Shown here: piece after piece, positions 9,070 to 19,653 of the stretch
Position numbering within the stretch: position 1 is the stretch's first letter
How the letters are laid out: every line of letters begins with the position of its first letter
Source: Actimicrobium sp. CCC2.4
GTDB lineage: Bacteria > Pseudomonadota > Gammaproteobacteria > Burkholderiales > Burkholderiaceae_D
Reading direction: 5' to 3'
Assembly (NCBI RefSeq): GCF_034347385.1
Contig: NZ_CP133777.1
Coordinates: 1,798,001-1,862,000 of the forward strand
DNA length: 64,000 nt
The notes under the pieces: generated by a model
The model's database searches: none
What the model saw: the letters and a program-made list of their open reading frames with translations, nothing else
What the model was told of the DNA's origin: nothing
Position numbers and translations under genes: made by a program

Positions 9070-9075
9070 GTGACC

Positions 9076-10656
9076 ATGCGATACCTGAAATTTATCCCGA
9101 TCGCATTTGCTTTCGCCCTGCTTTCCGGATCGGCGCTTGCCCAGCAAGTCGTCGGCATCGACGCCCGCATCAACTCGGCTTTTGCGGCCTCGACCGGCTG
9201 GTTCGTCAGCCTGATTTTTGCACCCTTGCCCGGCACGGATTTTCCGTGGATCGTGCTCTGGCTTGTGGTTGCCGCGCTGATCTTTACGCTGTACTTCAAG
9301 TTCATTCAGGTGCGGGGATTTAGTCACGCGCTTGCGCTGGTCAAGGGCGATTATTCGAGTCCCAAGGACAAGGGCGAAGTCAGTCATTTCCAGGCGCTTG
9401 CAACAGCCTTGTCCGGCACCGTCGGTCTGGGCAATATCGCCGGGGTGGCGGTCGCCGTCGGCATCGGTGGACCCGGTGCGACGTTCTGGATGATTCTTGC
9501 CGGCTTGCTCGGCATGGCGACCAAGTTCACCGAATGCACGCTGGGTGTGAAGTATCGCAACGAATATCCGGACGGGTCGGTGTCGGGCGGACCGATGTAC
9601 TACATGTCGAAGGGGTTCCGCGAGCGGGGCTTGCCGGGCGGTCGCTTCATGGCGGTATTGTTCTCGCTTTTCTGTCTCGGCGGCAGTTTTGGTGGCGGCA
9701 ACATGTTTCAGTCGAACCAGGCGCACGCCCAGCTGGTCAATATCACCGGTGGCGCGAACAGCGTGCTGGCGGGGCATGGCTGGATTACCGGATTGATTCT
9801 TGCCGCGATTGTCTTCGCCGTCATCATCGGGGGAATCAAGTCGATTGTTACCGTCACTGAAAAAGTTGTCCCGTTCATGGCTTTGCTGTACGTCGGCGCG
9901 GCACTGGTCGTCATCCTTGTCAATTACGACCGGATCGGTTGGGCTTTCGGGCAGATATTCAGCGGTGCTTTCACCGGCCTTGGTGTGGCCGGCGGTTTCG
10001 TTGGTGCGCTGATTCAGGGATTTCGCCGCGCCGCATTTTCGAACGAGGCCGGGGTTGGTTCCGCGGCGATTGCGCACTCGGCGGTGCGCACCAACGAGCC
10101 GGTTACCGAAGGCCTCGTCTCTTTGCTTGAACCATTCATTGATACAGTCGTGATCTGTACGATGACAGCGCTGGTGATCGTGATTACCGGCGTGCTGATG
10201 GTCGATCCTGTCACCGGCATGTACATGATAGCTGACGGAAAAATCGCCACGACAGGCGGGGCTTCGGGGGTAGAGTTGACGTCCATTGCGTTCGCACAGG
10301 GAATCAGCTGGTTCCCGTACGTCCTTGCTGCGGCGGTGCTGATGTTCGCGTTGTCGACGATGATTTCGTGGTCTTACTATGGACTCAAGGCCTGGACGTA
10401 TCTGGTGGGCGAAGGCAAGAAACGCGAGCTCGCCTACAAGCTGGTGTTTTGCACCTTCGTGGTCATCGGCGCCGCCGCGCAGCTTGGCGCGGTCATCGAT
10501 TTTTCGGATGCGATGATTTTTGCCATGGCAGTCGTCAATATTGCCGCGCTTTATTGCCTGATGCCGGTGGTCAAGCGCGAGGCGGTGTCGTATTTTGCCC
10601 GATTGAAATCCGGCGAAATCAAAAAATTCGAACCATCGGCCGGCAAGGCAAAATGA
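9076..10656 (+). CDS. Sodium:alanine/glycine symporter (AGCS family)
   Basis: An inner-membrane secondary transporter that couples amino-acid uptake (alanine or glycine type) to sodium. 526 residues with about ten to eleven hydrophobic segments. AGCS blocks are clear: SHFQALATALSGTVGLGNIAGVA, GGPGATFWM, TKFTECTLGVKYR, VSGGPMYYM and the FRRAAFSNEAGVGSA stretch. ATG is favoured over a GTG six bases earlier because CGGGAG is then seven bases away. The N-terminus (about 24 residues ending ALAQ) looks like a cleavable signal sequence before the AGCS core, which some family members have. It converges on the HTH gene. Confidence 0.92.
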   Translation: MRYLKFIPIAFAFALLSGSALAQQVVGIDARINSAFAASTGWFVSLIFAPLPGTDFPWIVLWLVVAALIFTLYFKFIQVRGFSHALALVKGDYSSPKDKGEVSHFQALATALSGTVGLGNIAGVAVAVGIGGPGATFWMILAGLLGMATKFTECTLGVKYRNEYPDGSVSGGPMYYMSKGFRERGLPGGRFMAVLFSLFCLGGSFGGGNMFQSNQAHAQLVNITGGANSVLAGHGWITGLILAAIVFAVIIGGIKSIVTVTEKVVPFMALLYVGAALVVILVNYDRIGWAFGQIFSGAFTGLGVAGGFVGALIQGFRRAAFSNEAGVGSAAIAHSAVRTNEPVTEGLVSLLEPFIDTVVICTMTALVIVITGVLMVDPVTGMYMIADGKIATTGGASGVELTSIAFAQGISWFPYVLAAAVLMFALSTMISWSYYGLKAWTYLVGEGKKRELAYKLVFCTFVVIGAAAQLGAVIDFSDAMIFAMAVVNIAALYCLMPVVKREAVSYFARLKSGEIKKFEPSAGKAK

Positions 10657-10663
10657 TCCCGCC

Positions 10664-10689
10664 GGAAGGCACCTTTGATGGTGCCTTCC
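10664..10689. terminator. Hairpin between convergent genes, possible bidirectional terminator
   Basis: A perfect 10-bp stem GGAAGGCACC/GGTGCCTTCC with a 6-nt loop lies in the gap between the symporter stop and the end of the HTH gene. It has no strong T run on either side, so termination activity is uncertain. Confidence 0.45.
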
Positions 10690-10701
10690 AGGCGCAGCGG
10701 T

Positions 10702-10992
10702 TTATTCTGCTTTGGGCTTGAACTGCTCCGGACTGATCCGGTGTTTCTCACGCCGGTCACCCATCAGATTGCGCAGTTCGCGAATGCTCAGATCGCTGAC
10801 TTCATGCATGCGGATAAGCATTGAGGCCCCTACCGGCAGGCGGCGATGCCGGATCTTGCTGATGACCGGAGGGGCGACGCCGAGTTCGCGCGACAGGCCG
10901 GCATCGTTCTTGGTACGCATTTTTTCGATCAGAAAGTCCAACAGACGATTGGGGTCGTAATCGACGTTGTCCAGCGTGCTGATATCGGTCAT
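10702..10992 (-). CDS. Small helix-turn-helix (XRE-like) protein
   Basis: A 96-residue protein starting MTDISTLDNVDYDPN after a GAGGAG ribosome site; an upstream in-frame ATG is not needed. Residues about 17-70 form a lambda-Cro/CI-type helix-turn-helix (LIEKMRTKNDAGLSRELGVAPPVISKIRHRRLPVGASMLIRMHE). The tail is basic and proline rich. It is probably a DNA-binding regulator; the target is unknown. Similar small proteins are common in Oxalobacteraceae (recollection, not searched). Confidence 0.75.
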   Translation of the reverse strand: MTDISTLDNVDYDPNRLLDFLIEKMRTKNDAGLSRELGVAPPVISKIRHRRLPVGASMLIRMHEVSDLSIRELRNLMGDRREKHRISPEQFKPKAE

Positions 10993-11256
10993 TGATTTCT
11001 CCTCGAGGCGATCTTTTCGTATCGGAAAAGCGCTTGTGGCAACAGGGTTGAACTGCACCGTACTCTACGTGATTTTTTGTAAATATTGGCGAAATTGCAT
11101 CTGCTTTACTGTTTGCAAAGAATGCGGCGGTTCGAAGATCAAATTACGGAGATGGATTTTCCTGCCGGGCAGTGCACTCAGGTCTACGTGCGCTGACATC
11201 AGGTGGCTTACGGTGAGAGTCGCTATTGCATGCATCGCAGGCCTGCCAGAGAGGTG

Positions 11257-11339
11257 AAAAAAAGGGCCCGCCGTGAAGCGGGCCCAAACCCATTTGGAGA
11301 GGTGTTACAGATGAAGCGAGTTCAATATACCGTTAGTTT
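11257..11339 (-). ncRNA. Candidate small RNA with anti-Shine-Dalgarno core
   Basis: On the minus strand a good sigma-70 promoter is followed about 50 bases later by an 8-bp GC-rich hairpin GGGCCCGC/GCGGGCCC (11264-11271 with 11278-11285) and then seven T residues (11257-11263): a strong intrinsic terminator. The predicted transcript is about 83 nt and has no plausible reading frame. It carries the single-stranded-looking motif ACACCUCUCC (anti-Shine-Dalgarno like) just before a small CCAAA/UUUGG hairpin. This layout is typical of a trans-acting, Hfq-type sRNA. The exact transcription start is inferred. Confidence 0.6.
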
Positions 11340-11345
11340 GACTGG

Positions 11346-11373
11346 ATTGTAACTAAAAGTTTTTGCAAGACAA
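11346..11373 (-). promoter_or_regulatory. Promoter of the candidate small RNA
   Basis: Minus strand TTGTCT (11368-11373), a 16-bp spacer and TACAAT (11346-11351). The -10 matches five of six consensus bases. The start point would be near 11339. The rest of the 10993-11525 gap contains no gene I can support. Confidence 0.6.
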
Positions 11374-11525
11374 CTAATGTTCTTTTTTGTCCACGTCATT
11401 AACTCACCCGCAAATTCGGCAAGTGGGAGGCGGTCAAAAAAGTGGCGAACGGCAAGCTGAAAAGCGGGTTGTTGTATGACGGCGTGTCCGGTCACATCGA
11501 CAGGACCGGATTGGCAGCAGGGATA

Positions 11526-11969
11526 TCAGTGCGCGTCGCCGCTTGGTTTTGCGGTGGCTTCAGTGGCTGCGGTGGCTGCCGTGGCGCGGGCTTGCTGCTG
11601 ACGCGCTATTTTCAGGATGGCGTTGCGGATGATGGTCTGCACGGTTACCGGATTGAACGGTTTGACGATGAAGCCATGGATGCCGCGCTGGGAGGCACCT
11701 TGAACGATGGCCGGGTCCAGCTTGCCGGACACCAGGAAGATCAGGGCTTTTGGCAACGATTCACGCAGTAAGTCGAGCATGCCGAAGCCCTGATCCGATC
11801 TCTCGCCGACATCGATACAGACGATCTGCGGTTGCAGTTTGATGGCGCGAGCCAGACCGGCATCGCTGGTGTTGGAGTCGCCAATCACGTCATGTCCGCC
11901 AGCGACCAGCAGGGTCGACAATAAATTGCGCGTGATTGAATTGCTATCAATGATTACCACTTTCAGCAT
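11526..11969 (-). CDS. CheY-like receiver-only response regulator
   Basis: A 147-residue protein: one receiver domain (about residues 1-120) plus an alanine/threonine-rich tail. The start MLKVVIIDSNS follows AAAAGGG; longer upstream readings add only low-quality sequence. The phosphoacceptor aspartate is in IVCIDVG, the conserved Ser/Thr position in LVSGK and the lysine in IVKPFNP. The acidic pair near the N-terminus, normally DD, is D-S here, so metal binding may be altered. There is no output domain, so it presumably acts by protein contact. It stands alone, divergent from the nucleoside-binding lipoprotein. Confidence 0.82.
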   Translation of the reverse strand: MLKVVIIDSNSITRNLLSTLLVAGGHDVIGDSNTSDAGLARAIKLQPQIVCIDVGERSDQGFGMLDLLRESLPKALIFLVSGKLDPAIVQGASQRGIHGFIVKPFNPVTVQTIIRNAILKIARQQQARATAATAATEATAKPSGDAH

Positions 11970-12167
11970 CGTCGGGTGCCCTTTTTCGCTATGTTCAATG
12001 GAGTATTTCGGGGAGGCTGCAGTCTCACATAAACGCCGGAGGCTGGCAATGCTGCCCGGGCACCCGGGCAAGTCCCTGTATGAGGCTTGTTGGGGCAACA
12101 TGTTGTACTGTTCGTTCACCTATAAATTTCCTGAACGATACTGCATCACTGACAAGGAGCATTACCC

Positions 12168-14424
<2,257 letters not shown>

Positions 14425-14425
<1 letters not shown>

Positions 14426-16935
14426 TGTTACGTACCCTGGTGCAATCGCTGCGCATGACGCTGCGCGACTGGCGTGCCGGCGAACTGCGCTTTCTTCTCG
14501 TGGCGCTGGTGGTCGCGGTATCGGCGCTAACCTCGGTGAGCTTTTTTGTCGACCGCATGCGCACCGGCCTGAACCGCGATGCCCACCAATTGCTGGGTGC
14601 CGACCTGGTGATCCGTGGTGATGCACCGATTAGCGAACTGTGGCGATCCGAAGCCCGCAAACGCGGGCTGACGCTGGCCGAGACCGTCGTCTTCCCGAGC
14701 ATGGCGCTGGCCGGCGAAGGCGATGCCATGCAATCGAAACTCGCCTCCGTGAAAGCCGTGAGTACCGGTTATCCGCTGCGCGGCAATCTGAAGGTCGCAT
14801 CGAACGGTACCGACGATGGCGTGACGACGCGCGACATCCCGGCGGCCGGCACAGTCTGGGTTGATCCGACCCTGCTGCTGGCGCTTGATCTGCAGGTTGG
14901 CAGCACCCTGAAACTCGGTGACAGGCAATTCAAGATAGCCCGCGTGATCGCTTCCGAGCCGGATCGCGGTGCCGGCTTCATGAATTTTGCGCCGCGCGTG
15001 ATGCTGGCGGAGACCGATCTCGCGAGCACCAAACTGATCCAGTACGGCTCGCGGATTACCTATCGTCTGCTGGTGGCCGGTACACCCGAAACTGCCACCG
15101 CGTTCCAGCAATGGGTGGAGAGCAGCATCGACAAGAACGCGATCAAGGGTATCCGCCTGGAGTCACTTGACAGCGGCCAGCCGCAGATGCGCGCCACGCT
15201 CGAACGCGCCGAACAATTCCTGTCGCTGGTCGGCCTGCTATCGGCGATGCTGGCAGCGGTGGCCATCGCGATGGCCGCACGCCGCTTCATGCTGCGTCAT
15301 GTCGATTCCTGCGCGATGCTGCGCTGCCTCGGCATGACGCAAAATCAGGTCACGCTGCTGTATCTGGTCGAATTTTTCCTCATTGGTCTGGTGGGCAGTG
15401 CGCTCGGTGCGGTGGTCGGATTTGGCGCGCATTTTGTGCTGCTCGAATGGCTGGGCAAGCTGGTCTCCAGCGACTTGCCGGCAGCGAGTTTTCTGCCGGC
15501 GTTGCAAGGCATCGCGACCGGCTTGCTGCTGCTGATCGGTTTCGCGTTGCCGCCGGTGCTGCAGCTGCGCAATGTGCCGCACAACCGCGTGATCCGGCGC
15601 GAACAGGATGCGCCGCAGCCGGTTGCGCTGGCGACGTATGGTCTTGGTTTGCTGACCTTTGTGGGCTTGCTGCTGTGGCAGGCCGGGAACGTCAAGCTCG
15701 GTCTGCTGACGGCCGGTGGATTCCTCGGCGGGCTGGCGCTGTTTGCCGTGCTCGGCTGGCTCAGCCTGAAATCTCTGCGCGCCATGCGCGGCCTCATCAA
15801 TCATGCCAGCTGGCGCTTCGCCATCACGGCCTTGCAGCGCCGTCCGGGAGCGACGGTGGTGCAAGTGGTGGCCTTGTCGCTCGGCCTGATGGCGCTGCTC
15901 TTGCTGACCGTCGTGCGGGGTGATCTGGTCAGTGCGTGGCGCCAAGCCACGCCCGCCGATGCGCCCAACCAGTTCGTCATCAATATTCAACCCGATCAGA
16001 CTCAGCGCGTGCGCGGCGAACTGACTGCCAACGGCGTCATCGACCCGACCCTGTATCCGATGATTCGCGGCCGCCTGATCGCCGTCAACGGTGCGGCCAT
16101 CGGTGGCGATGCGTATGTCGACGATCGCGCCAAGCGACTGGTCGAGCGTGAGTTCAATCTGTCGACCATGACTGGCTTGCCGCCGCAAAACCAGGTCATT
16201 GCCGGCCGCTGGTTCGACAACAGCAAACCCGAAGCCTCGGTCGAGGAAGGCCTGGCCAGGACGCTCGGCCTGAAGCTCGGTGACACCCTCAAGTTCGACA
16301 TCGCCGGCCAGCTGGTCGAAGCACCGGTGACCAGTCTGCGCAAGCTCGACTGGGGTTCGATGCAAGTCAATTTCTTTGTGATCCTGAACCCGGCGGTGAT
16401 GGCCAGCACGCCGCAAACCTGGATCACCGCATTCCATCTGCCGCCGCAAAACGTCGCACTGGTGAACCAGCTCACACGCGACTTTCCGAACCTGACCGTG
16501 GTCGATGTCGGCAACGTCATCAAGCAGATCCAGGCGGTGGTCGACCAGGTCGTTACTGCGGTCGAGTTCCTGTTCCTGTTCACGCTGGTGTCGGGCGTGC
16601 TGGTGCTGTACGCGGCACTGGCCGGTTCGCATGACGAGCGCACCCGTGAGGCCGGCCTGTTGCGCGCACTGGGCGCAACACGCAAGCAATTGTCGCAAGC
16701 GCAGTGGATCGAGTTCGTGCTCGTCGGTGGTTTGTCGGGCTTGCTCGCGGCCTCTGGCGCAGCGGCAGTCGGCTGGTCGCTTGCCACCTTCGTGTTCGAT
16801 TTCGAGTGGCAATTCAGTCCGGTGGTCTGGCTCGCCGGACTCGTTGTGGGTGCTGCTTGCGCGGTCTTCGGTGGCTGGGCCGGCTTGCGCAATGTGCTCA
16901 ATCAGCCGCCACTGCAAACCTTGCGCGGAACCTGA
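14425..16935 (+). CDS. YbbP-like FtsX-family ABC transporter permease
   Basis: An 836-residue inner-membrane permease of the MacB/FtsX class. It has one N-terminal membrane segment (FLLVALVVAVSALTSVSFFV), a large periplasmic domain, then groups of segments near residues 265-380 and 400-490, a second periplasmic domain, and three C-terminal segments (FLFLFTLVSGVLVLYAALAG and beyond). ERTREAGLLRALGATRKQL is the typical FtsX cytoplasmic loop. E. coli YbbP works with the ATPase YbbA; no ATPase gene is adjacent here. It is translationally coupled to the deaminase, but a functional link is doubtful. The substrate is unknown. Confidence 0.83.
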
Positions 16936-16937
16936 CG

Positions 16938-17330
16938 ATGACGACTGAATCGACTCTGTTGTACGACCTCATCGGTGGCGATGCGCGGGTGCGCGAACTG
17001 GTCGACCGTTTCTATGACCTGATGGATCTGGAGCCGGAATTTGCCGAGCTGCGCGCATTGCATCCCGCCGCACTGGATGGCTCGCGCGACAAGCTGTACT
17101 GGTTCCTCAGCGGCTGGAGCGGTGGCCCTGACATGTACATCGAACGCTTTGGCCATCCGCGTTTGCGGGCGCGCCATTTGCCGTATCCGATCGGTGTCAG
17201 CGTGCGTGACCAGTGGATGCAATGCATGGCGTTCGCGTTGCAGGATATCGGCGTCGAGGAAGCTTTGCGTGACCGGCTGATTGCGTCGTTTTATCAGACC
17301 GCGGATTGGATGCGCAATCGTGAAGGGTGA
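16938..17330 (+). CDS. Group II truncated hemoglobin
   Basis: A 130-residue 2-on-2 globin. Features are the N-terminal LLYDLIGGDARVRELVDRFYDLMD with the B10 tyrosine, the loop YWFLSGWSGGPDMYIERFGHPRLRARHLPYPIG containing the proximal-histidine region, and the G-helix tryptophan in DQWMQCM. Such proteins bind oxygen or NO and are tied to oxidative or nitrosative stress. It begins two bases after the permease gene ends, so it is co-transcribed with it. Confidence 0.88.
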   Translation: MTTESTLLYDLIGGDARVRELVDRFYDLMDLEPEFAELRALHPAALDGSRDKLYWFLSGWSGGPDMYIERFGHPRLRARHLPYPIGVSVRDQWMQCMAFALQDIGVEEALRDRLIASFYQTADWMRNREG

Positions 17331-17378
17331 ACCACCAGCATGGGATCGAGCCCGTACAACCCCTATTGAAAAGATCCA

Positions 17379-18695
17379 ATGACGCCTGTCGAACTGACTG
17401 TTTTACTTTTGCTGGTCGTCGTGATCGCGCTGCAAATCGTGTTGCTGATGCGCGCGCGCGGCGGCGACTCCGCACCTCAAGCGCTGGCCGCCGAGCGCCT
17501 CGAACGCCAGGTGCAAGCCTCGGCGCAAGCCACCCGCGTTGAGCTGGGCAGTAACTTTGCCCACTTCCAGCAAACCCTGTCGGCGCAGCTGACCACGCTC
17601 AATACCGCCATTGCCCAGCAGGCGCACAGCGGCCGCGACGAGCAATCGCTGGCACTCAAACGCTTCGGCGACACGCTGCAGCAAACGCTGACCACGCTGA
17701 CCGAATCGAACGCGCAGCGCCTGCTTGAAGTGCGCGCCACGCTCGAAGAAAAAATCAAGGACCTGCAGACCGACAACGGCGCGCGGCTCGAAGAGATGCG
17801 CAAGACCGTTGACGAAAAACTCCACGCTACGCTCGAACAACGCCTCGGCGAATCATTCAAGCTGGTCTCCGACCGGCTCGACAAAGTCCATCAGGGCCTG
17901 GGCGAAATGCAGCAATTGGCGATCGGTGTCGGTGACCTCAAGCGTGTGCTGACCAACGTCAAGACGCGCGGCACCTGGGGCGAAGTGCAACTCGAAATGC
18001 TGCTCGAACAAGTGCTCACGCCCGAGCAGTATGCGAAGAATGTCGAGACCGTGCCCGGTACCGGCGAGCGCGTCGAGTTCGCCATCAAGTTACCCGGACA
18101 GGACCACGGCACCACGCCGGTCTGGATGCCGATCGACGCCAAGTTTCCGAAGGAGCAGTACGAGCGCCTGTCAGATGCGGCCGACCGCGCCGATGCCGAC
18201 GGTGTCGCCAGCGCCGGGCGCGAGCTCGAACGCGTGATCCGGGGCGAGGCCAAGACCATCGCTGAGAAGTACTTGTCGCCACCATTGACCACCGACTTCG
18301 CGATCCTGTTTCTGCCGACCGAAGGCCTGTATGCCGAAGTCATGCGCCGGCCCGGACTGGCCGACGACATGCAGCGCGTGCACCGCGTCAGCATCGCCGG
18401 ACCATCGACGCTGTCGGCCCTGCTCAACAGCCTGCAGATGGGGTTTCGGACACTGGCGCTGGAGAAGCGCTCGTCCGAAGTCTGGCAGGTGCTGGGCGCG
18501 GTCAAGACCGAATTCGGCAAGTTCGGCGACGTGCTGTCGGCCACGCGGGTGGCGCTCGAACGCGCGGCCAAGAATATCGAAAACGCCGAAGTGCGCAGCC
18601 GTCAGATGGCCCGCAAGCTCAAGTCGGTAGAAGCGTTGCCGGCGGCCGAGGCGCAGCAATTGCTCGGTGCTGATGCGGGTGAAGACCCCGCCTGA
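17379..18695 (+). CDS. rmuC: DNA recombination protein RmuC
   Basis: A 438-residue RmuC-family protein that limits inversions at short repeats and is predicted to be a nuclease-fold protein. One N-terminal membrane anchor (LTVLLLLVVVIALQIVLLM) is followed by a long coiled coil (about residues 40-165) and the conserved core: TRGTWGEVQLEMLLEQVL, VEFAIKLPG, PIDAKFPKEQYERL, TTDFAILFLPTEGLYAEV and AGPSTLSALLNSLQMGFRTLALEKRS. The start is the ATG after a 48-base gap from the globin gene. Confidence 0.92.
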   Translation: MTPVELTVLLLLVVVIALQIVLLMRARGGDSAPQALAAERLERQVQASAQATRVELGSNFAHFQQTLSAQLTTLNTAIAQQAHSGRDEQSLALKRFGDTLQQTLTTLTESNAQRLLEVRATLEEKIKDLQTDNGARLEEMRKTVDEKLHATLEQRLGESFKLVSDRLDKVHQGLGEMQQLAIGVGDLKRVLTNVKTRGTWGEVQLEMLLEQVLTPEQYAKNVETVPGTGERVEFAIKLPGQDHGTTPVWMPIDAKFPKEQYERLSDAADRADADGVASAGRELERVIRGEAKTIAEKYLSPPLTTDFAILFLPTEGLYAEVMRRPGLADDMQRVHRVSIAGPSTLSALLNSLQMGFRTLALEKRSSEVWQVLGAVKTEFGKFGDVLSATRVALERAAKNIENAEVRSRQMARKLKSVEALPAAEAQQLLGADAGEDPA

Positions 18696-18721
18696 CCGGT
18701 TGGCGCAGACAATCCGTCGAG

Positions 18722-18761
18722 GCGTCGTACCGCGTCGTACCGCTTAGTACCGCTTAGTACC
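18722..18761. repeat. Four-copy 10-bp tandem repeat
   Basis: Two copies of GCGTCGTACC followed by two copies of GCTTAGTACC, in exact head-to-tail order. It lies between rmuC and the copper chaperone gene and is non-coding. All units end in GTACC. Confidence 0.85.
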
Positions 18762-18823
18762 TTTCTAACAGGCTGGCTGCGACGTGTGCCCCATCAGCAC
18801 CTGTCAGATGATCGTCGCCCGGG

Positions 18824-19018
18824 TCACTGGCTGGCCGGATAGCCGGCCTCGCTCAACACCGCGAGCAATACGCTCCCGTCCAAGGTGCTATCGACCCGGA
18901 CCTCATGCGCAGGAAGGTCGGTTTCGATGCGGGCTTGCGGGTCGGCGCTCAGCAGCGCCTTGGTGACGGACTTGGCGCAGCCGCCGCAATGCATGTTTGG
19001 AATGGTAAAACGAAGCAT
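18824..19018 (-). CDS. copZ: Copper chaperone, heavy-metal-associated domain protein
   Basis: A 64-residue single HMA domain (Atx1/CopZ type) that carries Cu(I) in the cytoplasm. The metal site is MHCGGC (cysteines at about residues 11 and 14). The start follows CAGGAGATCAAG. It is the last gene of a minus-strand copA-cueR-copZ run, so it should be expressed with the exporter. Confidence 0.88.
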   Translation of the reverse strand: MLRFTIPNMHCGGCAKSVTKALLSADPQARIETDLPAHEVRVDSTLDGSVLLAVLSEAGYPASQ

Positions 19019-19080
19019 CTTGATCTCCTGGTTGATAAATAGGCCCGACGCAATCGGGTTTAACGTTGCGCACGATGCAA

Positions 19081-19572
19081 TTACCGTGGCGGCTCGACGG
19101 CAGGGCGGCTCGGGCGTATCGACCCCGATCCAAACCGCGGCGTCCGATCTTGAGCTGGTGAATGCTGTTGCGCTGCGGCAGTCGGCTCAGCCAGATCCGC
19201 AATGATCGGGCAATCCGGGCGGTCATTGCCGTGGCAATGATCAGCCAGGTGCTCGAGCGTCTGCGCCATCGATTGCAGTTCGACGATCTTCGCCTTCAGA
19301 CCGGCGACATGCGCCAGCGCCATCGTCTTGACGTCGGCGCTGGCGCGGCCACGGTCGCGCCACAAGGCCAGCAGTTCAGCGATCTGTTCGACAGAAAAAC
19401 CGAGGTCGCGTGAACGACGGATGAAGCGAAGGCTATGTGCGTCGGCCGGGCTGTATTGTCGATAGCCTGCATCAGAGCGGGTCGCTTGCGGGATCAACCC
19501 AAGCTGCTCGTAGTAGCGAATCATCTTCGCCGAGACGCCTGAAAATTTGGCTGCCTGACCGATGTTCATCAT
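19081..19572 (-). CDS. cueR: Cu(I)-responsive MerR-family regulator CueR
   Basis: A 163-residue MerR-type activator. The N-terminal winged helix (MNIGQAAKFSGVSAKMIRYYEQLGLIP) is followed by the dimerisation helix and the metal loop CHGNDRPDC, a C-x7-C pair matching the Cu(I) site of CueR, then PIIADL. The tail of about 30 residues after that is longer than in E. coli CueR. Two adjacent ATGs follow AGGAG; either may serve. Its likely target is the dyad promoter upstream of copA. Confidence 0.9.
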   Translation of the reverse strand: MMNIGQAAKFSGVSAKMIRYYEQLGLIPQATRSDAGYRQYSPADAHSLRFIRRSRDLGFSVEQIAELLALWRDRGRASADVKTMALAHVAGLKAKIVELQSMAQTLEHLADHCHGNDRPDCPIIADLAEPTAAAQQHSPAQDRTPRFGSGSIRPSRPAVEPPR

Positions 19573-19653
19573 TTTCTTCTCCTGAAAGACGCATCCAATA
19601 TCATCCGAAAGACCGTGGCCTAGTCTACGCGCCGGTGCCTTGACGGGCAGGCA

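Noticed and set aside
12054-12069. GCCCGGG/CCCGGGC palindrome between the receiver gene and the BMP gene
   Set aside because: It is perfect but short-looped, with no T tract or promoter alignment on either side, so I could not assign it as operator or terminator.
15238-16917. 559-codon open frame antisense to the YbbP-like permease
   Set aside because: Gln/His/Arg-rich translation typical of shadow frames; the sense strand encodes FtsX family blocks and is coupled to the deaminase gene.
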